Below, in pieces: positions 25,385 to 33,270 of a DNA stretch of 34,687 nt (position 1 is its first letter; each line of letters begins with the position of its first letter). Under the pieces are notes generated by a model. The model did no database searches, was not told the origin of the DNA, and was given only the letters and a program-made list of their open reading frames with translations. Made by a program: the position numbers and the translations under genes. The stretch spans positions 1-34,687 of the forward strand of contig JADBEO010000043.1 of assembly GCA_031316315.1 (NCBI GenBank), in the 5' to 3' direction. The stretch comes from Chelatococcus sambhunathii. Lineage in GTDB: Bacteria; Pseudomonadota; Alphaproteobacteria; Rhizobiales; Methylopilaceae.

Positions 25385-27046
25385 ATGAGCCACGACGCCA
25401 TCTCCCCCGGCGTTGGCAAGGCCGCCGACCTGGCCCGCGTCCCCACGGGGCCGGCGGCCGGCTCGTCAGGAGGTTCGGGCGCGGGGACCGTCGGAGGGGC
25501 CGCCGAGCCGAAGGTCACGGCCCGCAGGCTGATCGCCTTCTTCGCGCTGGTCTTCGGGATGTTCATGGCGATCCTGGACATCCAGATCGTCTCCTCCTCG
25601 CTCTCCGAGATCCAGGCGGGCCTTTCGGCCAGCCCCGACGAGATCAGCTGGGTTCAGACCAGCTACCTCATCGCCGAAGTCATCATGATCCCGCTCTCGG
25701 GCTATCTCGCCCGGGCGCTGTCGACGCGCGTGCTGTTCTCGATCTCGGCCGCCGGCTTCACGCTCGCGAGCGCGCTCTGCGCGACGGCGACGACGCTGCC
25801 GGAGATGATCGTCTACCGCGCGCTGCAGGGCTTCATCGGCGGCGGAATGATCCCGACGGCCTTCGCCGCCGCCTACACCGTGTTTCCGAGATCGAAGCAG
25901 CCGGCGATCATGGCGCTGGTCGGGCTCACGGTGACGCTCGCTCCGACTGTCGGGCCGACGGTCGGCGGGTACCTGACGGAGCTGCTGTCCTGGCACTGGC
26001 TGTTCCTGATCAACGTCGTGCCGGGCGCGATCGCGACGCTGCTCGCCTGGACGTTGGTCGACTTCGACGAGCCCGAAACAGGCCTGCTCAAGCAGCTGGA
26101 CTACGTGGCGCTGATCGCGCTCGCGATGTTTTTGGGCGGCCTCGAATACGTGCTCGAGGAAGGTGCCAAGGACGACTGGTTCCAGGACGCGACCATCCGG
26201 ACGCTCAGCGTCGTATCGGTCGTCGGCGCCGTATTGTTCTTCTGGCGCTGCTTCGCCGCGAAGACGCCCCTGATCGACCTCTCCGTCTATCGCAACCGCA
26301 ACTTCGCCGTCGGCTCGCTGCTCACCTTCGTGATGGGCGTCGGCCTCTATGGCATGACCTATCTCTACCCGGTCTTCCTCGGGCGGGTCCGCGGCTACGA
26401 CTCGCTGCAGATTGGCGAGACGGTGTTCGTGTCGGGCCTGTTCATGTTCCTGACCGCGCCGGTGGTCGGCGTGCTCGGCCGCAAGCTGTCAGATCCGCGT
26501 TGGCTTATCGCCGGCGGCTTTCTCGGCTTCGCGCTGTCCTGCGTCGACCTGACCTACATCACCAAGGACTGGGCGTTCGGCGAGCTGTTCATCCCGCAGG
26601 CGCTGCGCGGCGTCTCTCTGATGATGTGCATGGTGCCGATCAATGTCGTCTCGCTCGGCACGCTGCCCCCGCCGAAGCTCAAGCAGGCGAGCGGCCTGTT
26701 TAATCTGATGCGCAATCTCGGCGGCGCCTTCGGGCTCGCCTTCATCAACACCTTCCTGAACGACCGGCAGGATCTTCACATGCTGCGGCTGCGCGAGCAT
26801 GTGATCTGGGGCCGGCAGGTCGCGGAGGAGCGGATGGCCGCACTCGCCCAGTCCTTTCAGGACAGGCTCGGCTCGGACGCGGAGCTCGCCGCGGTGAGGC
26901 AGCTCGCCAACAGCGTCCGTCAGCAGGGGCTGGTGCTCGCCTTCGGCGACCTGTTCTTTGCGCTGACGATCCTGTTCGTCGCGATCGTCGTCCTGGTGCC
27001 GCTCGTCAAGAAACCCAATACCGGCGCCGCGGCGCCGGCGCACTGA
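25385..27046 (+). CDS. emrB: EmrB-type DHA2-family multidrug exporter
   Basis: This is a 14-helix major facilitator superfamily proton antiporter of the DHA2 group. The 553-residue product has a cytoplasmic N-terminus of about 50 residues, then FFALVFGMFMAILDIQIVSS with the membrane-1 acidic residue (the D1-type LDIQIV motif). Motif A-like GYLARALSTRVLF and motif C-like LVGLTVTLAPTVGPTVGGYL in helix 5 mark it as an antiporter. The C-terminal part after helix 13 has the loop with NTFLNDRQDLHMLRLREHV seen in EmrB proteins. It works with the EmrA-type adaptor encoded 29 bases upstream; an outer-membrane TolC would be supplied from elsewhere. It is convergent with the TPR gene. Confidence 0.94.
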   Translation: MSHDAISPGVGKAADLARVPTGPAAGSSGGSGAGTVGGAAEPKVTARRLIAFFALVFGMFMAILDIQIVSSSLSEIQAGLSASPDEISWVQTSYLIAEVIMIPLSGYLARALSTRVLFSISAAGFTLASALCATATTLPEMIVYRALQGFIGGGMIPTAFAAAYTVFPRSKQPAIMALVGLTVTLAPTVGPTVGGYLTELLSWHWLFLINVVPGAIATLLAWTLVDFDEPETGLLKQLDYVALIALAMFLGGLEYVLEEGAKDDWFQDATIRTLSVVSVVGAVLFFWRCFAAKTPLIDLSVYRNRNFAVGSLLTFVMGVGLYGMTYLYPVFLGRVRGYDSLQIGETVFVSGLFMFLTAPVVGVLGRKLSDPRWLIAGGFLGFALSCVDLTYITKDWAFGELFIPQALRGVSLMMCMVPINVVSLGTLPPPKLKQASGLFNLMRNLGGAFGLAFINTFLNDRQDLHMLRLREHVIWGRQVAEERMAALAQSFQDRLGSDAELAAVRQLANSVRQQGLVLAFGDLFFALTILFVAIVVLVPLVKKPNTGAAAPAH

Positions 27047-27056
27047 GCGCCGCTCA
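27044..27056. terminator. Hairpin formed by the stop codons of emrB and the TPR gene
   Basis: TGAGC-GCC-GCTCA: the left arm begins with the emrB TGA and the right arm ends with the reverse complement of the other gene's TGA. The core GAGCGCCGCTC is the same as at the trmB/tonB junction. A symmetrical bidirectional end structure is possible, though the stem is only 5 bp. Confidence 0.35.
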
Positions 27057-27776
27057 GCCCGCCTTCTTGGCCGTGGCCGGCTTTCCGGCCTGCAGCGACA
27101 TCACCAGAGCGAGATTGGCGCGCACCTTGTCGTCGGCGTTCGGGCTGGCGGCGGCCTGCCGCAGCGTCTCCTGCGCCTTGGCGAGATCCCCGGACAGCGC
27201 GTAGTTGAGGCCGAGATTCGACAGAATCGAGGGCTCGCCCGGAGCGACCTTGATCGCCGCCATATAGTGGCCGCGCGCCTCCTCGGGCCGGCCGAGCTGG
27301 TCGAGGATCGCGCCCTGCGCGTTGAGGATCTTCCAGTCGGGCCTGTCGGGAGTGTGGGCGCGGCCGAGCACGGCGAGCGCATCGTCATAGCGGCCGACGT
27401 CGGCGAGCGCCCGGCCGTAGGCGGCGAGTATCTGCTTCTGACCCGGATTCTTCATGCTCGCCTGCTCGAGCACGGCGAGCGCCTGCGCGCGCTGCCCAAG
27501 CGCCCTGAGCGCGACGCCGTAGCCATAGCCGGCGGCCGGGTCGGACGGGTTCTTCGCGTAAGCCTCGCCGTAACGCTCGGCGAGCGAACGCCAGTGCGCC
27601 TGGACCCGGTCCGGGGAGGGCGCATCCCGGCTCGCAGAGGTGGGCGTGAGCTGGCTCGAGGAGATGGAGCCGGTGACCGTCTTGTCGGTCATGCAGCCGG
27701 ACAGCGCCGCGCAGAAGGCGACGACGGCCGCGCGGCATACGAAGCGGAGCCCCGCCAAAGTCTCGGTTTCGGCCAT
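27054..27776 (-). CDS. tadD: TadD-like TPR lipoprotein
   Basis: The 240-residue product starts with a lipoprotein signal peptide (lipobox ALSGC, cysteine at about 27) and contains tetratricopeptide repeats from about residue 60 to 225 (for example AAGYGYGVALRALGQRAQAL, ILAAYGRALADVGRYDDALA, ILNAQGAILDQLGRPEEARG, ILSNLGLNYALSGDLAKAQE). The layout matches TadD of the tight-adherence (Flp pilus) system, which supports assembly of the secretion apparatus. No other tad/cpa genes are in the window, so it is an orphan copy here. ATG 27776 is chosen because the signal peptide begins there; the frame upstream is Arg-rich and not protein-like. It is divergent from ggt across 154 bases. Confidence 0.75.
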   Translation of the reverse strand: MAETETLAGLRFVCRAAVVAFCAALSGCMTDKTVTGSISSSQLTPTSASRDAPSPDRVQAHWRSLAERYGEAYAKNPSDPAAGYGYGVALRALGQRAQALAVLEQASMKNPGQKQILAAYGRALADVGRYDDALAVLGRAHTPDRPDWKILNAQGAILDQLGRPEEARGHYMAAIKVAPGEPSILSNLGLNYALSGDLAKAQETLRQAAASPNADDKVRANLALVMSLQAGKPATAKKAG

Positions 27777-27838
27777 GCGCCAGACCCCTCGTCGACCGCG
27801 GCGCGCGTGGCGTCGGCGGCGCCTCCGGTGATAATTCA

Positions 27839-27859
27839 TTAACCCTAATGCGTGGTTAA
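27839..27859. promoter_or_regulatory. Inverted repeat in the TPR/ggt divergent region
   Basis: TTAACC and GGTTAA are separated by 9 bases, within the only AT-rich patch (27831-27860) between the two divergent starts. It may be an operator or promoter element. The spacing does not fit the CtrA consensus. Confidence 0.3.
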
Positions 27860-27930
27860 CGCGGCCGGCGGCGCTTGCCGCGCCCCGCCAGGGGACCGAT
27901 CATCCCGCGCCCGCGGAGGAAGTCGCCCCA

Positions 27931-29679
27931 ATGCGCAAACTCGTCGCCTCGCTAGCTTCCCTCCTCGTCTGCTGGGTCGGGCCCGCCTCCGCCCAGTTCG
28001 CGCCGACGGAACAGCCGCCGGCGCCGGAGATCGCGACGGGGATGAACCCGAAGCCGCTCGTCAGGTCGAAGAGCTGGATGGCCGCGACCGCCAATCCGCT
28101 CGCCTCCGAAGCGGCCGCGGAGATGCTGAGGGCAGGGGGGAGCGCGGTCGACGCAGCGATCGCGGCGCAACTCGTGCTCGGCCTTGTCGAGCCGCAGTCC
28201 TCCGGGCTCGGAGGCGGCGCTTTCCTCGTCCACTGGAGCGCGAGCGAAAAGGCGGTCTCGACGCTCGACGGTCGCGAGACGGCGCCGGCGGCCGCGACGC
28301 CGACGCTGTTCCAGAACGAGGCCGGCGAGCCCCTGTCCTTCCTCGACGCTGTGGTCGGCGGCCGTTCGGTTGGGACGCCCGGAACGCCGAGGCTGATCGA
28401 GGCGGGGCATCGCAGATACGGCAAGCTGAATTGGCGTCGCCTGTTCGAGCCCGCGATCCGCCTCGCCGAGGCCGGCTTCGAGGTCTCGCCGCGCCTCGCC
28501 GCCCAGATCGCGGAGGACGCGCCTCGCCTCGCCCGCAACGTCGAGGCAGGCGCCTATTTCCTGCCCGGCGGAGCGCCGCTGAAACAGGGCGCGCTGCTGA
28601 AAAATCCGAAATACGCCGAGACGCTGAAGGCGATCCGCGATCGCGGCGCCGACGCCTTCTATTCTGGCGAGATCGCCGCCGACGTCGTCGCGGCGGTCCG
28701 CGGCGCCTCGAATCCGGGCCTGCTCTCGCCCGGCGACCTCGAGCGCTATTCAGTCGTCGAGCGGGACGCGGTCTGCGCGCCCTATCGTGCGCTCGAGGTC
28801 TGCGGCATGGGCCCGCCTTCGTCGGGCGGGATCGCGATCGCACAGATCCTCGGCATGCTGGAGCCGACGGACGTGGCGAAGCTCGGGCCGGAGTCGCCGG
28901 CCGCCTGGCGGCTGATCGGCGACGCCGAGCGGCTCGCCTTCGCCGACCGCGAGGCCTATGTCGCCGACCCCGCCTTCGTGCCGCAGCCGACCGCCGGGCT
29001 CGTCGCGCGCGACTATCTCGCCGAGCGCGCAAAGCTGCTCGCGGGCGACAGGGCGCTGACCGAGGTCCCCGCCGGCAAGCCGAAATTCTCCCATGCCCGA
29101 CTTTTCTCGCCGGACGCCGCGCTGGAGTTCGCCGGCACCAGCCATCTCTCCGTCGTCGACGCCGAAGGAAACGTCGTCGCCATGACGACGACCATCGAGG
29201 CCGGCTTCGGCTCGCGCGTCATGGTCCGCGGCTTCCTGCTCAACAATGAGCTGACGGACTTCTCTTTCCGCAGCCATAAGGACGGCGTCCCGATCGCGAA
29301 CCGGGTGGAGCCCGGCAAGCGCCCGCGTTCGTCGATGGCCCCGACCATCGTGCTGAAGGACGGCCGGCCCGTGCTGTCGGTCGGATCGCCCGGCGGCAGC
29401 CAGATCATCGGCTATGTCGCAAAGGCCCTGATCGCCCATCTCGACTGGGGGCTAGACCTCGCCCAGGCTGCGGCGCTCCCGAACATGCTGAACCGCAACG
29501 GCGCGTTCGAGCTCGAAAAGGGTACGAAGGCGGAAGCGCTCGCCGAGCCGCTGAAGTCGCTCGGCTTCGATGTGAAGGTCGCCGACATGACGTCTGGCCT
29601 GCAGGCGATCGAGATCGGACCGGACGGACTGTCCGCCGGCGTCGACCCGCGCCGCGAGGGGCTTGCGATCGGGGATTAG
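27931..29679 (+). CDS. ggt: Gamma-glutamyltransferase
   Basis: GGT cleaves glutathione and other gamma-glutamyl compounds in the periplasm, and is made as a precursor that cuts itself into two subunits. The 582-residue product has a signal peptide (1-21, ending GPASA), the large-subunit motif AAEMLRAGGSAVDAAIAAQL and EPQSSGLGGGAFLVHW with the DGRETAP arginine loop. The nucleophile is T403 in AGTSHLSVVD (E. coli T391), followed by the small subunit with AMTTTIEAGFGSRVM and the substrate-pocket SVGSPGGSQIIGYVAKAL. All key elements are present. It starts at ATG 27931 preceded by GGAGG in CGCGGAGGAAGTCGCCCCA. It stands alone, 72 bases before the toxin-antitoxin genes. Confidence 0.95.
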   Translation: MRKLVASLASLLVCWVGPASAQFAPTEQPPAPEIATGMNPKPLVRSKSWMAATANPLASEAAAEMLRAGGSAVDAAIAAQLVLGLVEPQSSGLGGGAFLVHWSASEKAVSTLDGRETAPAAATPTLFQNEAGEPLSFLDAVVGGRSVGTPGTPRLIEAGHRRYGKLNWRRLFEPAIRLAEAGFEVSPRLAAQIAEDAPRLARNVEAGAYFLPGGAPLKQGALLKNPKYAETLKAIRDRGADAFYSGEIAADVVAAVRGASNPGLLSPGDLERYSVVERDAVCAPYRALEVCGMGPPSSGGIAIAQILGMLEPTDVAKLGPESPAAWRLIGDAERLAFADREAYVADPAFVPQPTAGLVARDYLAERAKLLAGDRALTEVPAGKPKFSHARLFSPDAALEFAGTSHLSVVDAEGNVVAMTTTIEAGFGSRVMVRGFLLNNELTDFSFRSHKDGVPIANRVEPGKRPRSSMAPTIVLKDGRPVLSVGSPGGSQIIGYVAKALIAHLDWGLDLAQAAALPNMLNRNGAFELEKGTKAEALAEPLKSLGFDVKVADMTSGLQAIEIGPDGLSAGVDPRREGLAIGD

Positions 29680-29751
29680 TAGATATCTTGCGCATCTCTC
29701 GCGGCCAGACCTAATGACTCAACTGACCAATTCCTGGGGTGTGAGGTCGTC

Positions 29752-29991
29752 ATGAGAGAGGTTTCATTTAGCGAAGCGAAGGCACGGTTGAGCAGCGTCG
29801 TTGATGCGGCCAAGGAAGGCGAGGCGACCGTCATCACGCGCCACGGGCGCAAGGAGGCGGTGGTTCTCTCCTATGAGGAATGGGCGCAAGCGAGCGGCCC
29901 CCGTTCACTTTGGGAGATGCTGTTAAACGCGCCAATCGATGGGCGCGAACTCGAAACAAGCCGGTCGAAGATGCGCGACGTGGATCTGTGA
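29752..29991 (+). CDS. Phd/YefM-type antitoxin
   Basis: The 79-residue product starts MREVSFSEAKARLSSVVDAA and continues with GEATVITRHGRKEAVVLSYEEW, the classic Phd/YefM DNA-binding fold. The C-terminal 30 residues (PRSLWEMLLNAPIDGRELET) are the toxin-binding tail. It would repress its own operon and neutralise the PIN-domain protein encoded next; its stop overlaps the toxin ATG by one base (TGATG). The antitoxin frame is intact while the toxin is not. A weak ribosome-binding site (GTGAGG) precedes the ATG. Its lower GC and A-rich codons (AAAGG, AGAGAG) differ a little from neighbours, consistent with transfer. Confidence 0.88.
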   Translation: MREVSFSEAKARLSSVVDAAKEGEATVITRHGRKEAVVLSYEEWAQASGPRSLWEMLLNAPIDGRELETSRSKMRDVDL

Positions 29992-30423
29992 TGTTCGTCG
30001 CCGACACGAACATTCTGTCGGCGAGCGACCCGTTCAAGCGTTCGGCTTCACCTGCGCTGGACATCGACCCGGACGCCGAGCTCTTCATCACGACCATCAC
30101 GATCGCCGAGCTTGAGGCGGTCGTTCGTAAGCTTGAGCGGCTTGCGGCGAGGCGAAAGGCGGAAAGCCTTGCGCGCTTGGCTCACCGAACTGGAGGGTCG
30201 CTTCGCACGGCGCATCCTACCCTTCGACATCGCCGCTGCGCCTATCGCCGGCATGTTGAAGGACCGCGCCCTTGCGCGTGGCCACGATCCTGATTTCGCC
30301 GATGTCCAGATCGCCGCGATCGCCGCTGCAAGGGACTTCGTCGTCCTGACGCGCAACCTTCGCCACTTCGAACCGTTCGGCGTGCCGTACCGCGACCCGT
30401 TTGCAGGCGCAGCGCCCGTGTAA
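29991..30423 (+). pseudogene. vapC: VapC-type PIN-domain toxin, frameshifted
   Basis: The N-terminal half (29991 to about 30165) reads MFVADTNILSASDPFKR ... FITTITIAELEAVVRKLER in one frame. The C-terminal half continues in the +1 frame from about 30150 (RKALRAWLTELEGRFARRIL, then GHDPDFADVQIAAIAAARDF and VLTRNLRHFEPFGVPY) to the stop at 30421-30423. Together they form a normal-sized PIN nuclease of about 143 residues with the first Asp, the Glu in IAELE, the Asp in FADVQ and the TRN motif all preserved. One extra base (or two missing) near 30135-30180 would explain it. As written, the first frame runs on to 30293 with nonsense sequence and lacks half the active site. A sequencing error is the alternative. 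Confidence 0.82.
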
Positions 30424-30429
30424 GTCCGG

Positions 30430-30445
30430 GACGCCTCACGGCGTC
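30430..30445. terminator. Hairpin at the convergent vapC/TIGR02302 junction
   Basis: GACGCC-TCAC-GGCGTC is a perfect 6-bp stem. Its loop contains the stop codon of the minus-strand gene, and it begins seven bases after the vapC stop. No T-run is present. A bidirectional end structure is likely. Confidence 0.45.
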
Positions 30446-33132
30446 AGCAACCGCTCCAGATAGTCGAGCTCCTCGCGCGGGCGGTTCGCCTCGCCCAGGC
30501 GCTTCCTCAGCTCCTCGATCACGCGGCGGGCGCGCTGGGCGTCGATCTCGCCGGGGACCTTAGTGGTGTCGCCGTCGCTTTCGCGACGACGGACCGGGCG
30601 GCCGAGCGGGTCGTCGTCGCGGCCGTCCTCGCCGTTCTGAGCGCCCTGCTGGCCCTCGCCCTGCTGGCCCGGCTGGCCCTGGCCCTGCATCTGTTCGGCC
30701 ATCGCCTGCGCGCCCTTGCGGAGCTGCTCCAGCGCCTTCTGCTGCTGGTCGAGCGCCTGCGCGGTCTGGCCCTGGCCGAGCGCCCCTTGCGCCTCTCCCA
30801 TGCTCTTGCCGGCCTCGCCGAGCGCGTTCTGGCCGGGTTGATCGCCTTCGCCCTGTTGCCCTTGCTGTCCCTGGCCGCGCTCGCCGGGGCGCTGCTCACG
30901 GCCCTCCTGGTTCTCGCCCTGCCGTTGGTCCTGTCGCTGGCCCTGCTGACCCTCGACCTGATCGGACTTCTCGCCGTGCTCGCGCATCATCTTGTCGAGC
31001 TGCTGCCTCAGCTGCTGCTGGCGCTCGGCAAGCTCCTGCATGCGCTGCTGGCCGTCCTGGCCCTGCTGCGGCTTGCCGCGCTGGTTGCGCTGCTGGCGCT
31101 CGTTCTGGCGATACTCCTGGAACGTCTGGTCGCGCAGCTTGCCCTGTTCGCGGATCATGTCCTGCAGCTTGTCGAGCTGTTGCTGCTGGGCCTGCGCGTT
31201 CGGGTCGGCCTGCTGGCGCTGGGCGTTCCTCAGATTGTCCAGCATGTTCTTGAGGTCGGCGAGCGCTTGCTTGGCGGCGTCCTTGGCGCCGGACTGGGCG
31301 AGCTTCTCCATCCTGTCGATCATGTTACGGAGATCCTGCGGACGGATCTCTTTCGCGCCGCGCTGGCCGCGCTGGGCCTGCTGCTGCTGGCCTCCGTTCT
31401 GGCGCTGCTGCTCGGCCATCTCGCGCATGAATTTCTCGAGCGCCGCGCGCAGATCCTGCGTGAGCTTCTTGATCTCCTGCTCGGAGGCGCCGTTCTCCAG
31501 CGCTTTGCGCAGCGCCTCCTCCGCGGCGCGCAGATCACGCTCGGCCTCGGGCAGGTCGCCGTCCTCGATGCGGAGCGCGACCTCCCAGAGATAGTCCGCC
31601 GCGCCGCGCAACTGGTCGTCCTCGACGGCGATCTCGAGCCGGCGCGTCGCCGTCGTCAGGCCGAGATAGTGGCTCGCCTTTGGCGTGAACTGCTCGGGGA
31701 ACAGGGCGAGCGCGCGCAACGCCTGCAGCACCTTGGGCTTGGAATTGGCGTCGAGCGCGAGGATGCGGCGCTGTTCGACCAGGGCGCGAGCGAGCGGCTT
31801 GGTGAATTCCCGCGCCGGAAGGCGGAGATCCACCGACTTCGACGAACCTTCCTGACCGGCCTCGTCGCGCGCGACGAGGGTCATGGCCGCCTCGGCGCCC
31901 GCGAAGGGATGCTCCGTCACGTCGAGCGGCGTCTCGGCCTTGCCGTCGCGCGCCTTGGCGCGCGGCAGGCCAAGCGCGACTTTGGGCGCTTCGTAAAGAG
32001 GGCGCGCCGGCTGGATGGCTGGCCGCGGCTTCGGGTTCTTGAGCGCGACCGGCGGGGTGGGCGCCGCGGCCGGCTTCAGCGCGAACCGCGCCTCCGCGGC
32101 GACGACTCCGTAATCGTCCTTCACCTCGTAGGGAATGATCGCGGTGCCGCGCGCGTTCAGCTTCAGCGGCCCGGCGAGTTCGATCGAAGGAGGCTGGTCC
32201 GGGATGATCGAGAAGCGCCAGATGCGGTCCGGCGCGCCGGGCGAGGCGATCTTCGCCTCCGCGTCGCCGGTCAGCTTGAACTTCTTCTCCGTCACCCCTT
32301 CTGGCGGACGGCCTTCCATGCGCAGCTCTTCGGCCGCGCCGCCCGCCGTCACCTCGACCGGGCCACCGGAGCCGCGCACGACGAGCGTCGCGTTCTGCGG
32401 GACACGGATCATTTCGACGCCGCCGTCCGGGACGGCGGCCGCGGCGGAGTCGGCCTTCGGCGCGTCCTGCGCGCCGGCGCGCGCGGTCAGGAAGATCGGC
32501 GGACGCCCGGTGTAGCCCGGAGGGGCGACCCAGGCGTCGATGCGGGCGGGGACCGTGTCGGCCGCCGGGCTCGTCCAGTCGAAGGCGGCGGCGACGCGCG
32601 CGCCGCGGTCGGAGCCGGCGACCGCGAAGGCGGCGACCGCCAGCAGCCCGATCAGGAACCGCAGCGCATATGGGTCGCGTACCGCGAGCCGCGGAGAGGG
32701 CGCGCCGGCTCTGAGGTCCTTGGCCTCGCGCTCCATGCGCTCGCGATGCGCGGACCACAATGCGCGGGTCATCGGGTCCTCGCCCTCGATCGAGGCGAGG
32801 CGGTCGTCGAGGCTGGTCGCCGGACGGTGCGCGAGTCCGCTCGCGCGGTCGACGCGGGCGAGCGCGGCGCGCCGGTCAGGCCAGCCCGCGCGAGCGAGCC
32901 GGCTCAGCGCGGCGAGGAAGGCCGCGCCGAACAGCAGCACGCCGACGGCGCGGGCGAGCGGCGGCAGCGCGTCCCACACGCCGAACCAGGAGACGACGAG
33001 AAACAGCGTCGCGACGACGAGCGCCGCCGCAAGCCATGGCCAGGCGCCTTCCCAGGCGAGCGCGAGGCGCGCGCGCGAAGCCACGCGGTTCACGGCCGCG
33101 CCGATGTCCGTCCGCCGTCGCGTCTCACCCAA
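30436..33132 (-). CDS. TIGR02302-family membrane protein with Gln/Arg-rich tail
   Basis: This 898-residue protein matches the alphaproteobacterial TIGR02302 (DUF4175-like) family. Two N-terminal membrane segments (about residues 30-50 and 60-77) and a third near 155-172 (RFLIGLLAVAAFAVAGSD) are followed by a periplasmic beta-rich region (about 190-480). Next comes a helical region, and then a low-complexity stretch (about 575-860) rich in Gln, Gly, Arg and Glu. The final 30 residues (ARRVIEELRKRLGEANRPR, EELDYLERLLTP) are ordered. Function is unknown; a cell-envelope or metalloprotease-regulator role has been suggested for related DUF4175 proteins but is not shown. The start is TTG 33132, with GGAGAGG about ten bases upstream; no ATG is available before the first membrane segment. 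It lies 134 bases downstream of hslU on the same strand. Confidence 0.85.
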   Translation of the reverse strand: MGETRRRTDIGAAVNRVASRARLALAWEGAWPWLAAALVVATLFLVVSWFGVWDALPPLARAVGVLLFGAAFLAALSRLARAGWPDRRAALARVDRASGLAHRPATSLDDRLASIEGEDPMTRALWSAHRERMEREAKDLRAGAPSPRLAVRDPYALRFLIGLLAVAAFAVAGSDRGARVAAAFDWTSPAADTVPARIDAWVAPPGYTGRPPIFLTARAGAQDAPKADSAAAAVPDGGVEMIRVPQNATLVVRGSGGPVEVTAGGAAEELRMEGRPPEGVTEKKFKLTGDAEAKIASPGAPDRIWRFSIIPDQPPSIELAGPLKLNARGTAIIPYEVKDDYGVVAAEARFALKPAAAPTPPVALKNPKPRPAIQPARPLYEAPKVALGLPRAKARDGKAETPLDVTEHPFAGAEAAMTLVARDEAGQEGSSKSVDLRLPAREFTKPLARALVEQRRILALDANSKPKVLQALRALALFPEQFTPKASHYLGLTTATRRLEIAVEDDQLRGAADYLWEVALRIEDGDLPEAERDLRAAEEALRKALENGASEQEIKKLTQDLRAALEKFMREMAEQQRQNGGQQQQAQRGQRGAKEIRPQDLRNMIDRMEKLAQSGAKDAAKQALADLKNMLDNLRNAQRQQADPNAQAQQQQLDKLQDMIREQGKLRDQTFQEYRQNERQQRNQRGKPQQGQDGQQRMQELAERQQQLRQQLDKMMREHGEKSDQVEGQQGQRQDQRQGENQEGREQRPGERGQGQQGQQGEGDQPGQNALGEAGKSMGEAQGALGQGQTAQALDQQQKALEQLRKGAQAMAEQMQGQGQPGQQGEGQQGAQNGEDGRDDDPLGRPVRRRESDGDTTKVPGEIDAQRARRVIEELRKRLGEANRPREELDYLERLLTP

Positions 33133-33229
33133 TCGCCGGCCTCTCCGCCTTGCGGTCCCCGCTCCGCCAGATTGCTACGAAGACGAGGCTAGCATGGACC
33201 GGTCTCATGGCCAGCATGGGGCGAAGTCC

Positions 33230-33269
33230 GCGCGTCTCAATCGGATGTGAGCCGCGCGGGCGCGTCTCA
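33230..33269. repeat. Direct repeat GCGCGTCTCA, 30-base period, at the hslU end
   Basis: GCGCGTCTCA occurs at 33230-33239 and 33260-33269. The second copy includes the hslU stop codon. The exact 30-base spacing is seen directly; any role is unknown. Confidence 0.4.
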
Positions 33270-33270
33270 C
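33247..33270 (-). terminator. Hairpin over the hslU stop codon
   Basis: GTGAG (33247-33251) pairs with CTCAC (33266-33270), and CGCGC (33253-33257) with GCGCG (33260-33264), after one mismatch. The stop codon (33267-33269) lies in the outer stem. No T-run follows. It may mark the 3' end of the hslU message. Confidence 0.45.

Noticed and set aside
27839-27859. CtrA binding site
   Set aside because: The two TTAA half-sites are 13 bases apart, not the 7 of the TTAA-N7-TTAA consensus.
30787-33192. 801-codon plus-strand open frame opposite the TIGR02302 gene, Leu/Ala-rich and superficially membrane-like
   Set aside because: The leucine-rich runs are the reverse reading of CAG/GGC-type glutamine and glycine codons in the low-complexity tail.
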